From NCBI RefSeq assembly GCF_002843355.2, contig NZ_PJAI02000005.1:66530-130529 (forward strand): DNA of 64,000 bases, in the 5' to 3' direction. The notes below the pieces were generated by a model. The model worked only from the letters and a program-made list of their open reading frames with translations. It was not told the DNA's origin and ran no database searches. This document shows positions 9,372-17,947 of this stretch, one piece after another. The stretch comes from Colwellia echini (GTDB taxonomy: Bacteria > Pseudomonadota > Gammaproteobacteria > Enterobacterales > Alteromonadaceae). Positions within the stretch are counted from its first letter, which is position 1. Each line of letters begins with the position of its first letter. The position numbers and the translations under genes were made by a program.

Positions 9372-11519
9372 TTATGTCGCTGAGCGTTTAATAGACCAAC
9401 TGTTATGAATATGCTTATTACGCGCAAAATCTTTATCGCGAGTTACATCAGACATTGCTTCTGCTGTTAAACCTAATGCCGCTAATGCTTCAAAATCAAT
9501 TTTAAAGTTACGCTTGTTGTTAGTGAAGAATATTTCACCGCCGCGGTTTAATGATTTTAAAGCGTCAGTTATTAAATCAACATGATCACGTTGTACGTCG
9601 AAGCTATCTTCCATACGTTTAGAATTCGAAAACGTTGGCGGGTCGATAAAAATAATATCAAACTTAGACTCATTCTTTTTCAACCAATCTAAACAATCTG
9701 CTTGAATAAACTGAAACTTATGGCTGCTTAATTTATTTAAATCAAAATTATCTTGTGCCCAGTTAAGGTACGTATTAGACATATCAACTGTGGTGATAGA
9801 TGCTGCGCCGTGAACCGCGGCTTGCACAGATACCGAGCCAGTGTAAGCAAATAAGTTAAGCAAAGATTTACCTTTTGCTTTTTTAGCGACAATTTGACGT
9901 GTTTTACGGTGATCTAAAAACAAGCCGGTATCAAGGTAATCCCACAAATTAATTTTAAACAAGGCGCCGTGTTCATTAATTGTTAACGACTGTTTAGATT
10001 TATCCATGCGTTGATATTGATTTGTGCCCTTTTGTTTAGCACGCGTTTTCAATATAACTTTATCTGTAGGGATACCTAATACCTTAGGTGCCCAATAAAT
10101 TACTTCTTGTAAGCGTTTTTTGGCTTTGTCTTCATCGATAGTTTTTGGCGCGGCATATTCTTGTATAACAAGGTACTCACCATAAATGTCTACGGCGGCA
10201 TTATATTCAGGAATATCACCATCATAAATACGATAAGCTTCTATATCACCAGATTTTAACCAACCTTTTAAGGCCTTGCGGTTTTTCTTAAGACGATTAG
10301 CAAAATCACTGTCTTGTTCAGAAAAGTCTGACTGCGGATTAACTGCATCTTTTTCTTTTTGTTTAGCATCAATATTATACAAAGCGAATTGACAATCTAA
10401 TGGACCGTTTTTAAATTTATAACGCTTAAAGCTCGACAACTTTAACATTGCTAATAAATCAATATTCGCGGTTAAAATTGATAAACGCCAATCCATAAAC
10501 TGAGCTTTTAATTTCTGCCCAAATAGCACAAAGTTTTCAACAAGCTCTGGCAACTCACCAATACGTTCACCGTACGGAGGGTTAAATAATATAGTGCCTG
10601 GCGGTCCGTAAACATTGTTCATGTCATTAGCGTTTTTACAGGTAAACTCTATATATTGTTGTAAACGTGCATTACGCGCATTTTGTTGTGCGGTTTTTAA
10701 TACCCGACCATCTAGGTCAATACCAAATACTTTAACCTTTAAATTAGCTAAACTATTTTCTGAACTTTCAATAGCTTGAGCTAGCTGCTCTTCCCAAATA
10801 TCTTTATCGTGAGCTAACCATGACTGAAACCCCCAAGAAACACGATTAATCGAAGGAGCTTGTTTTGCTGCCATTGCTACCGCTTCAATTAAAATAGTAC
10901 CTGAACCACACATAGGGTCTACCAATGGCTTACTAGTATCATCTAACCAACCAGAGCGAATAATTAACGCCGCCGCTAGGTTTTCTTTTAATGGTGCAGC
11001 GCCACTGTGTTCACGATAGCCACGTTGAAATAAACCACGGCCAGAAAAATCGAGATAAATACTGACATGATCACGTAATAAACGTGCTTGAAAACTAATT
11101 TGTGGAGATTTTTTATCAACGTCGGGACGTTCTAAGCCCTGCTCTCTAAATTGATCAACTATCGCATCTTTAATCGTTAATCCGCCAAATTGACTGTTAC
11201 GAATTTCTTCGCTGTAACCAACAAAGTCAATTGCAAAGGTTGTAGTAGAGTTAAAAACTTCTGGCCAGTTAATGCTACTAGCTGCTTTAAACAATTCGTC
11301 TTTGTCTTTTGCTTCGCCTTCACCCAGCTTTAACATGATGCGCGTAGCAAGGCGTGTCCAAAGTGATATTTTGTAACCAACGGCTAAAGTTGCTTGGAAA
11401 TACACACCTTCTGGCTTTTGTATTACGCGATCGCCGCCAAGGCTAATTATTTCATCAAACAATAAAACTTCAATGCCCGGAGATGTTAAGGCTAAAAAAT
11501 GATGTACGGATTCTTTCAT
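9372..11519 (-). CDS. rlmL: bifunctional 23S rRNA methyltransferase RlmKL
   Basis: The RlmL half makes m2G2445 and the RlmK half m7G2069 of 23S rRNA in the E. coli enzyme. The order is THUMP domain (about 40-160), RlmL methyltransferase (DPMCGSGTILIEA, FNPPYGER) and RlmK methyltransferase (LNLFAYTGSVSVQAA, FIDPPTFSNSKR). The start is placed at 11519 (MKESVHHFLALTSPG), giving 715 aa, because the family begins at this point. The longer frame to 11597 adds 26 residues unlike the family. Confidence 0.95.
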   Translation of the reverse strand: MKESVHHFLALTSPGIEVLLFDEIISLGGDRVIQKPEGVYFQATLAVGYKISLWTRLATRIMLKLGEGEAKDKDELFKAASSINWPEVFNSTTTFAIDFVGYSEEIRNSQFGGLTIKDAIVDQFREQGLERPDVDKKSPQISFQARLLRDHVSIYLDFSGRGLFQRGYREHSGAAPLKENLAAALIIRSGWLDDTSKPLVDPMCGSGTILIEAVAMAAKQAPSINRVSWGFQSWLAHDKDIWEEQLAQAIESSENSLANLKVKVFGIDLDGRVLKTAQQNARNARLQQYIEFTCKNANDMNNVYGPPGTILFNPPYGERIGELPELVENFVLFGQKLKAQFMDWRLSILTANIDLLAMLKLSSFKRYKFKNGPLDCQFALYNIDAKQKEKDAVNPQSDFSEQDSDFANRLKKNRKALKGWLKSGDIEAYRIYDGDIPEYNAAVDIYGEYLVIQEYAAPKTIDEDKAKKRLQEVIYWAPKVLGIPTDKVILKTRAKQKGTNQYQRMDKSKQSLTINEHGALFKINLWDYLDTGLFLDHRKTRQIVAKKAKGKSLLNLFAYTGSVSVQAAVHGAASITTVDMSNTYLNWAQDNFDLNKLSSHKFQFIQADCLDWLKKNESKFDIIFIDPPTFSNSKRMEDSFDVQRDHVDLITDALKSLNRGGEIFFTNNKRNFKIDFEALAALGLTAEAMSDVTRDKDFARNKHIHNSWSIKRSAT

Positions 11520-11691
11520 GGAGTAAATTCCAGAGTGACCAGTCCAGAGCGACCAGAGTAAACTATGGGCGCGATTATATACGCAAACACCATGCACATA
11601 AACAAAAGTTAGTGTTAACTGGCCTAAACTGTTTTATTTTAACGCATTACGAACAACAATTGAGCGAACGATTATATTTTTATAAAAGCGC

Positions 11692-11720
11692 TTGCTTTAT
11701 TGGTGCACTATCCTTACTAT
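11692..11720 (+). promoter_or_regulatory. candidate promoter of the initiator tRNA array
   Basis: TTGCTT (11692-11697) and TACTAT (11715-11720) are separated by exactly 17 bp and followed by a GC-containing discriminator (ACGCATCGC). The placement is about 100 bp before the first tRNA-like element of the array. This 300-bp stretch between the rlmKL start and the array (11520-11819) holds no other gene. It does hold the palindrome CTTGATATT-C-AATATCAAG at 11792-11810. Confidence 0.45.
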
Positions 11721-11819
11721 ACGCATCGCTTTCAGGGACTAACCTTTCTGAGAACAACTTCACACAATACGAAGTAAAACATTGTGGCTTTCTTGATATT
11801 CAATATCAAGTCATTCGGA

Positions 11820-11918
11820 CGCGGGATGGAGCAGCCTAAAAGTTCAACCACGTCGGGCTGTTTTTAAAGGAATAGCCGAAGGTCGTCATTTAGTTCTCAA
11901 ATATGGCTTCCGCAACCA
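11820..11918 (+). pseudogene. 99-nt expanded initiator-tRNA-like element, copy 1
   Basis: The acceptor arms CGCGGGA and TTCCGCA-ACCA are kept, with one G-T wobble, and CCA is encoded. Relative to the intact gene it has 6 extra nt in the D arm, 10 extra nt in the anticodon arm and 6 extra nt in the T arm. The CAT anticodon loop is lost. It differs from copies 2 and 3 by only a few point changes (for example ACCACG for ACCTCG). It cannot be an ordinary tRNA. Confidence 0.8.
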
Positions 11919-11974
11919 ATTCTTAAGTTTGAATTAAAACAACTTGGCTTTCCTATTAATTTAGGTCATTCGGA

Positions 11975-12051
<77 letters not shown>

Positions 12052-12157
12052 ACTTATTGATAATTAAATAGTTTTATTACTTTTTTAGTATATCAATAAT
12101 TCTTTAATAAGTAGAATTAAAAACTTATTGGCTTCCTATTAATTTAGGTCATTCGGA

Positions 12158-12256
12158 CGCGGGATGGAGCAGCCTAAAAGTTCAACCTCGTCGGGCTGTT
12201 TTTAAAGGAATAGCCGAAGGTCGTCATTTAGTTCTCAAATCTGGCTTCCGCAACCA
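12158..12256 (+). pseudogene. 99-nt expanded initiator-tRNA-like element, copy 2
   Basis: It has the same length and insertions as copy 1. The anticodon-arm region (TCGGGCT ... AGCCGA) can still pair with one bulged G. It encloses an enlarged loop, GTTTTTAAAGGAAT, instead of CTCATAA. Acceptor stem and CCA are kept. Confidence 0.8.
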
Positions 12257-12313
12257 ATTCTTGAGTTTGAATTAAAACAACTTAGCTTTTCCTATTAATT
12301 TAGGTCATTCGGA

Positions 12314-12390
<77 letters not shown>

Positions 12391-12446
12391 ATTCTTAAGT
12401 TTGAATTAAAACAACTTGGCTTTCCTATTAATTTAGGTCATTCGGA

Positions 12447-12545
12447 CGCGGGATGGAGCAGCCTTAAAGTTCAACCTCGTCGGGCTGTTTTTAAAGGAAT
12501 AGCCGAAGGTCGTCATTTAGTTTTCAAATCTGGCTTCCGCAACCA
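12447..12545 (+). pseudogene. 99-nt expanded initiator-tRNA-like element, copy 3
   Basis: The same 99-nt form as copies 1 and 2. It differs at about two positions (CCTTAAAG for CCTAAAAG, and GTTTTC for GTTCTC). Acceptor stem, enlarged D, anticodon and T arms and terminal CCA are all kept. Confidence 0.8.
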
Positions 12546-12603
12546 ATTCTTCTAAAGAGAATCAAAACCTTTAGGGCTTCCTACTCTACGTAGGTCATTC
12601 TGA

Positions 12604-12680
<77 letters not shown>

Positions 12681-13277
12681 ATCTATACTTCTTATCTAAA
12701 ATTCTATTTAATTCTTATGAAATTTACAAAATACTCCCCTCCCTTTTTTTCATAAATCAATTAAATCTTAATTTGTGTCCATTTGGTGTCTAAAACCGTG
12801 ACACAACGAACACAAATATTTTACCTATATTAGACTCTTTATAAAAATTTGAGCTTAGGGTACATTTGTCACCTATTTCATTTATTCCTATATAAATGAC
12901 ATTAATTTACTTTGAATTACACTATTACCTAAGAAATAAATAGTTAAATTACGGTAATAAGTTTTAGGGTATTTTTGTCACATTTAATAATGAAAATAGA
13001 ATAACGTGCTTGAATAGCATCTAAAATAAACTTTAATAAATTAGATAAGAGCATAAATAAAGTAATAGATAAGTGTGCTCTTCAAATTATGAAACTACTT
13101 CAATATCATTATTTCAAAACCAAATAATTAATCCATGGTTTTACCTGAGGTGCGGGGAACAATATTTAATGATGTATAAAAAAGACCAGGAGCAAAAGCT
13201 ACTGGCCTTTCATTAAAACCGTCAACGTATTTCAGGACGAGACTTTTATTACGAGATATCAGTACAAATTAACCTTT
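12681..13277. other. 597-bp gene-free stretch between the tRNA array and the molybdenum hydroxylase operon
   Basis: No gene is visible on either strand. It holds a nested inverted repeat (ATTTGTGT 12771-12778 with ACACAAAT 12810-12817, and inside it GTGTC 12786-12790 with GACAC 12800-12804). It also holds two direct repeats TTAGGGTAYWTTTGTCAC (12855-12872 and 12964-12981) and the terminator at 13181-13210. What the repeats do is unknown. Confidence 0.7.
13181..13210 (-). terminator. terminator of the xdhC-iorB operon
   Basis: The hairpin AAAGACCAGGAGC / GCTACTGGCCTTT pairs at 11 of 13 positions around an AAAA loop. On the minus strand it is followed by TTTTTT, as expected for a rho-independent terminator about 70 bp after the iorB stop. 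Confidence 0.75.
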
Positions 13278-15623
13278 TTACACCGTTAATTCTTTATTAA
13301 CAGGTAAATTTCTAATGCGTATACCTGAGGCTCTAAATATTGCATTAGTAATACTTGGAATAATTGGCGGGATACCGGGTTCACCAACACCGCCAGGAGG
13401 ATGTTCTGATTCAACTAGATGAACAAACATTGGTGGTGATTGATTTATGCGAGTAACTGGAGAGTCATGAAAATTAGATTGTTCTACCGCACCATCTTTA
13501 ACACTGATTCCGCCCATTAAAGTAATAGATAAAGCAAAGACCATCGCTCCTTCCATTTGCGCTATGACTCTGTCTGGCGTTACGGTAATACCGCAATCGA
13601 TAGCGGTATGCATTTCTAATACTTTAACTTTCTTATTGATAACGCTTACTTTGGTTGCAGCAGCTACATAACTACCAAAACTTCGAATAACACTAATGCC
13701 CCACCCTTCATTTTCAGCGGTTTCTGCTTCAATATTAGCTTGTTCACAAACTAGATTAAGCGTGTTTTTAAGCCGTTTTGTATCAACCGGGTATTCTGCT
13801 AAATTTAATCCTGCATTATTATATTTAAAGCCACCTTGACTTAGATCAACATAACGATCGTCACCTAACAGTTCTAACCACATTTGTCTGGCCGGTTTAT
13901 TGGCTTTAACGGCTAATTCATCAACAAATGAGCCTTGAGCAAAACCATTGTTAATATCAGATACAGCACGCACCCAACCAGGTCTTACATGTGATGACGC
14001 TTCTTGAGTCTCATATTGCAGGTTATCTAATTGAAAAGGAGTATCGGCAAAACCGAGTGATAAATCGTTTGCATTTGGCCTTGTTTGTTTACCGTTAAAT
14101 AACCAAGCAATAGGCGGGTAAGCAACACGCTGGATCCAAAAGTCAGCGACTTTATTATTGCCCTGCACTACATTTGACTCATCGATTAATTCTGCTTTCA
14201 TGTAATTAGCTGAAATAGAGTGATAGAAACCATGTTGAATATCGTCTTCACGCGTCCATATCACTTTTACAGGCACCTTAACTTGCTTTGCAAGCTGTAC
14301 AGCTTCTAAAATAAAGTCGGGCTTAGATTTCCTTCCAAAGGCCCCTCCCATAAGTGGAATATTTAAGGTCACCTGTTTTAGCTCAATTTCACACTCTTTT
14401 GCCGCTAAGTTTTGTGCGTCTTGAGGGTTTTGTGTACCTGCCCAAATAGTAAGCGTTGCTGATTTATCTGTACCTTGAAGCCAAGCCGTGGCGGCTTCTG
14501 TTTCCATCGGTGTGTGATTTATGTGCGGTACAGAATAAGTGGCTTCAACGGTTCTCGCTGGATCATAAGTATGAGCGTAAACATCACCCTCGCTGCGCAC
14601 AGATTTACCCGGCTGATTAACTTTTTTGATTAATTCTTCGCTAAAGCTGGCAGTGTTATAGTTAGCGTTTTCGCCATTATCCCATACTATTTTTAGTTTT
14701 TTTCTGCCTTCTTGTGCAGCCCAAGTATTGTTAGCAAGTACGGCAACACCACCTAATGGGTTTGTTCTAAATGGAAATGTATGTGGTTTTAATTGAATAA
14801 CCGCAACAACCCCTTTTACTTTTTTAGCTTCAGTGTCATCAAACGACTTAACCGTACCACCGACAACTGGTGGTCGTTGAATACTTGCTATAAGCATATT
14901 GGGTAACTGAACATCGTGAGAATAAACCGCTTCTCCAGCTACTATATCGTCAAGGTCAAACAATTTAACTTCTTTGCCAATATAATTAAAATCTTTAATC
15001 GCTTTTAATTTTACTGTAGTTAATTCAGGGGCTTCTAGTTTAGAGGCAGCAATAGCTAAGTCACCAAAACTGATTTTTTCACCCGTTATTTTATTAATAA
15101 CTACATGTTGTTCAGCATTCACATCATTAATATTTACCTGCCACTGATTAGCTGCGGCTTGTTCAAGCATATTTCGAACAACCGCGCCAATTTGTCGAAG
15201 TCGAGTAAACTGACCGCGAATAGAGCTTGAACCTGCAGTATTTTGCTGGCCATAGGCCTTGTCTGCTTGACCTTGAACAACATAAACATTCGACCAAAGC
15301 GCTTGCATTTCATCAGCAATAATTTGTGGTACTGTGGTGCGAATACCTTGACCCATTTCACTACGATGACAAACAATAGAAGTTGTACCATCAGTATCTA
15401 AGCTTACAAAAATATTAAGATGATGATCTGCTTTTTCTACCTCGAAACTTGCTTGTCCTGCCCCCATAGCATTACCTGTTTCATTTTCAGCTGCGTATAT
15501 CGGAGAAAATCCGGGTAACGTGGTCGCTAATACTAAGGCGCTTGAACCAATACCTAGTTGCTTTAAAAACTTACGACGACTAACGTTTAGAATCGACATT
15601 TCTGTAGAGGATTGAGTAGTCAT
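13278..15623 (-). CDS. TAT-exported molybdopterin-binding aldehyde/isoquinoline oxidoreductase large subunit
   Basis: The 781-aa large subunit of a xanthine-oxidase-family molybdenum hydroxylase (IorB type). It hydroxylates or oxidises an aldehyde or N-heterocycle with water as oxygen donor. It starts with a twin-arginine signal (SRRKFLKQLGIGSSAL), so it is exported folded. Molybdopterin motifs (GGAFGRKSKPDF) and the catalytic GVGEPG near the C-terminus (residues about 745-755) are present. Its start overlaps the small-subunit stop by one base, and cofactor-maturation genes precede it. The substrate is not given by sequence. Because the operon shares the operator of the sugar genes, an aldose or anhydro-sugar aldehyde is inferred. 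Confidence 0.88.
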   Translation of the reverse strand: MTTQSSTEMSILNVSRRKFLKQLGIGSSALVLATTLPGFSPIYAAENETGNAMGAGQASFEVEKADHHLNIFVSLDTDGTTSIVCHRSEMGQGIRTTVPQIIADEMQALWSNVYVVQGQADKAYGQQNTAGSSSIRGQFTRLRQIGAVVRNMLEQAAANQWQVNINDVNAEQHVVINKITGEKISFGDLAIAASKLEAPELTTVKLKAIKDFNYIGKEVKLFDLDDIVAGEAVYSHDVQLPNMLIASIQRPPVVGGTVKSFDDTEAKKVKGVVAVIQLKPHTFPFRTNPLGGVAVLANNTWAAQEGRKKLKIVWDNGENANYNTASFSEELIKKVNQPGKSVRSEGDVYAHTYDPARTVEATYSVPHINHTPMETEAATAWLQGTDKSATLTIWAGTQNPQDAQNLAAKECEIELKQVTLNIPLMGGAFGRKSKPDFILEAVQLAKQVKVPVKVIWTREDDIQHGFYHSISANYMKAELIDESNVVQGNNKVADFWIQRVAYPPIAWLFNGKQTRPNANDLSLGFADTPFQLDNLQYETQEASSHVRPGWVRAVSDINNGFAQGSFVDELAVKANKPARQMWLELLGDDRYVDLSQGGFKYNNAGLNLAEYPVDTKRLKNTLNLVCEQANIEAETAENEGWGISVIRSFGSYVAAATKVSVINKKVKVLEMHTAIDCGITVTPDRVIAQMEGAMVFALSITLMGGISVKDGAVEQSNFHDSPVTRINQSPPMFVHLVESEHPPGGVGEPGIPPIIPSITNAIFRASGIRIRNLPVNKELTV

Positions 15624-16099
15624 TAAACTTCTCCTACTGATTTTTCTTGGTTTAGAGTAGCAGCATGCTTAATGGCTTTTTTTATACGAACGTAAGTACC
15701 GCAACGGCAAATATTGCCTTGCATACCGTTATCAATATCATTATCCGTTGGAGCTGTATTTTGAGCGAGCATCGCCGCCGCACTCATTATTTGACCTGCT
15801 TGACAGTAGCCACATTGTGGTACTTTAAATTCACGCCAAGAAATTTGCACTGAGTGATTATTTTCAGGATCTAAGCCTTCAATAGTGGTTATTTTTTTAT
15901 TGGTAGCGTACGAAACAGGAGTTATGCATGAACGCATGGCTACGCCGTCAATATGTACTGTACATGCACCACATTGCCCAGCACCACAACCAAATTTAGT
16001 TCCAGTTAGCTGTAATTCATCTCGAATAGCATAAAGTAATGGCATTTCTTCGGCGATATCTAACGAAACATCTTCGTTATTAATAGTAAATTTGATCAT
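15623..16099 (-). CDS. (2Fe-2S) small subunit of the molybdenum hydroxylase
   Basis: A 158-aa IorA/CoxS-type electron-transfer subunit. The plant-ferredoxin cluster is C38, C43, C46 and C58 (CGAGQCGACTV ... RSC). The second cluster is C96, C99, C131 and C133 (CGYCQAGQ ... NICRCGTY). It has no signal peptide, so in this family it is expected to be carried out with the TAT-tagged large subunit. It is translationally coupled to the large subunit. No FAD subunit is encoded, which is typical of members that donate electrons to cytochromes and not to NAD. Confidence 0.92.
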   Translation of the reverse strand: MIKFTINNEDVSLDIAEEMPLLYAIRDELQLTGTKFGCGAGQCGACTVHIDGVAMRSCITPVSYATNKKITTIEGLDPENNHSVQISWREFKVPQCGYCQAGQIMSAAAMLAQNTAPTDNDIDNGMQGNICRCGTYVRIKKAIKHAATLNQEKSVGEV

Positions 16100-16130
16100 A
16101 GAGAACTCTCTTATATTAACTCTTAACTGG

Positions 16131-16766
16131 TTATGAATTATTCCAACGTATTAAATCTTCTTGCGTATCTATATCAAAAGATGCATTTATCATCGGTATT
16201 TTTATTAATTGTTTTTGATTTTTTTGTAAAATGCCTTTAGCGCCTTTATCTCCAGATAAGGCTTGTAATTCTGTAAAGTACTGATGTGGAAATATTGCTG
16301 GCGGGCTAATGCCATCTGCCGTTTCTGCGCAAACTAGCTGTGATGGAAATTCCAACATTTTTTGCAACAACATTAGATAATCATTTACTTCAAGTGCGAC
16401 CTGATCGCCCAAAGTGAATAAGATATGCGTAGTCTGTGGATCATTATGTAGAACCTTTGCTACCGATTGTGCGATTGTATGCCCCATACCTCGATAAGCT
16501 TGATCACAATAATACAAGGGGTGAGATATTTTCTTAGCTATTTTCCTGTGACTTTCCCCTGTAGCGACATAAAGATTATCAGTAGATATTTCTTCGATAG
16601 CTAAGGCTCGCACAACGGTATTGATAGATTGTTGCAATAAAGGAATTTGAGAGCCATTACGATTAAGTAAACTCAACTGCTTATTTCCCTTAAATCTAAT
16701 GCTATTTCCGCCGGCCAGAATAACAGTTTTGATATTTATTGATGGAATGGTATTGAATAAAGACAT
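16131..16766 (-). CDS. MobA/MocA-like molybdenum cofactor nucleotidyltransferase
   Basis: A 211-aa NTP-transferase with the motif LAGGNSIRFKGNKQL (residues 17-31) and the metal-binding GDQ (in LFTLGDQVALE). MocA/MobA proteins attach CMP or GMP to molybdopterin. In operons with xanthine-oxidase-type enzymes the product is usually molybdopterin cytosine dinucleotide. The gene starts one base after the xdhC-like stop and lies 31 bp before the small subunit, so its client is clearly the hydroxylase here. Confidence 0.85.
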   Translation of the reverse strand: MSLFNTIPSINIKTVILAGGNSIRFKGNKQLSLLNRNGSQIPLLQQSINTVVRALAIEEISTDNLYVATGESHRKIAKKISHPLYYCDQAYRGMGHTIAQSVAKVLHNDPQTTHILFTLGDQVALEVNDYLMLLQKMLEFPSQLVCAETADGISPPAIFPHQYFTELQALSGDKGAKGILQKNQKQLIKIPMINASFDIDTQEDLIRWNNS

Positions 16767-16767
16767 A

Positions 16768-17787
16768 TTAAGCCATTTGCATTAATGTTTGGCCATTTTT
16801 GCCCTCAAGCACAGCGTGTGCTTCAGACAAAATAGACAAGGCTATTGATTCAGGTAGTTCTCCACCAATATTTAACCCCACAGGATTTGATAATGTTTTT
16901 GATAATTGTTGATAGGACAACCCAGCTTCTTCAAGTACCTTTTTAGTTCGATGCGTTGGTCCCAATAGACCGACAAATTTTGCTTTACAGCCTTGAACAA
17001 ACTTTAATGCTTTTGCGTCAAGCATCACGTTATGCGTCATAATAACGATAACGTCGGTATTCGTTAGACAAGTCGCTTTAGTTAATGAGTCTATAGGTTG
17101 ACGTATAATATTATCGGCCTCTGAAAAATGTGTTGCGCGCGCATAATTAACGCGTTCATCAATCACAGTTACATCCCAACCTAATATCTTTGCCATTTTC
17201 ACTACGGGAACGGCATCAATACCACCACCAAAAATAATAATAGAAGGTGCTGGTTTAATATGGTGTTTAAACTCTCTTTCAGTTGCTGTTAATGATGCTT
17301 GCGTTACTGTTCCTTGTGCTGATACTTGTGCTAATTCATTCTGATTAAACAGTGTGAGTGTATTATCAGGGGTGTTTTCACTGATCATTTGTTTATAAAT
17401 ACAGCTTTTTTTGGCAAGTAAGTGCGTTTGTAGTTTTTCTAAATGAAGCCAATTCGATGCTTGTGTGATTGGCTGTAATAATATTTTAACCATGCCGCCA
17501 CAGCCAATACCTAGTTGCCAACTTAAATCGTCTTCATCACGCATGTCATAACAAACGATAAGGTTGTTACCCGTATCCCAACACTTTCTTGCTTTAAGCA
17601 TAATATCGGCTTCTAAACAGCCACCGCTGAGCAAACCAAAATATTGGCCAAGACTATTAATAAACATCATTGCGCCTTGCTTACGATAAGATGATCCATC
17701 AGTTTCAATAATAGTGGCTAATACCCAGGATAAACTAGACTTTTGCGGCTGCCACTTGGCAAGTAATTGTTCTAATCTATTACTCAT
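16768..17787 (-). CDS. XdhC/CoxI family molybdenum hydroxylase maturation factor
   Basis: A 339-aa protein with the N-terminal XdhC/CoxI domain (SYRKQGAMM, LSGGCLEADI, GCGGMVKI) and a C-terminal Rossmann domain (IIIFGGGIDAVPVVK ... VTVID). XdhC proteins bind molybdenum cofactor and help its sulfuration and insertion. It is the first gene of the xdhC-mocA-iorA-iorB operon. A copy of the AAACAT-N3-ATGTTT operator lies 135 bp upstream. Confidence 0.88.
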   Translation of the reverse strand: MSNRLEQLLAKWQPQKSSLSWVLATIIETDGSSYRKQGAMMFINSLGQYFGLLSGGCLEADIMLKARKCWDTGNNLIVCYDMRDEDDLSWQLGIGCGGMVKILLQPITQASNWLHLEKLQTHLLAKKSCIYKQMISENTPDNTLTLFNQNELAQVSAQGTVTQASLTATEREFKHHIKPAPSIIIFGGGIDAVPVVKMAKILGWDVTVIDERVNYARATHFSEADNIIRQPIDSLTKATCLTNTDVIVIMTHNVMLDAKALKFVQGCKAKFVGLLGPTHRTKKVLEEAGLSYQQLSKTLSNPVGLNIGGELPESIALSILSEAHAVLEGKNGQTLMQMA

Positions 17788-17921
17788 TTATTTCAACTAT
17801 TTATTAAGTCTTATACCCATTGAATTAGGATAGATTCATTTGGTATTACTTTACTTTTGGGAATAAAAATGTTCATTATTTATACATCAAGGATAAAGAA
17901 TTACATACATAAAATCAATAT

Positions 17922-17936
17922 AAACATCTGATGTTT
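17922..17936. promoter_or_regulatory. AAACAT-N3-ATGTTT operator, site 1 (xdhC operon)
   Basis: AAACATCTGATGTTT is a full match to the six-site palindrome of this window. It lies 135 bp upstream of the xdhC-like gene and just after the end of galM. The other sites flank the FadR-type regulator and galactose-acid pathway genes, so the same regulator probably acts here. Confidence 0.75.
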
Positions 17937-17947
17937 TACTTGTCTGT

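Noticed and set aside
11483-11839. Open frame of 118 codons overlapping the rlmKL start and the first tRNA-like element
   Set aside because: It is antisense to the rlmKL start, with no signal or domain. The region is better explained by a tRNA promoter.
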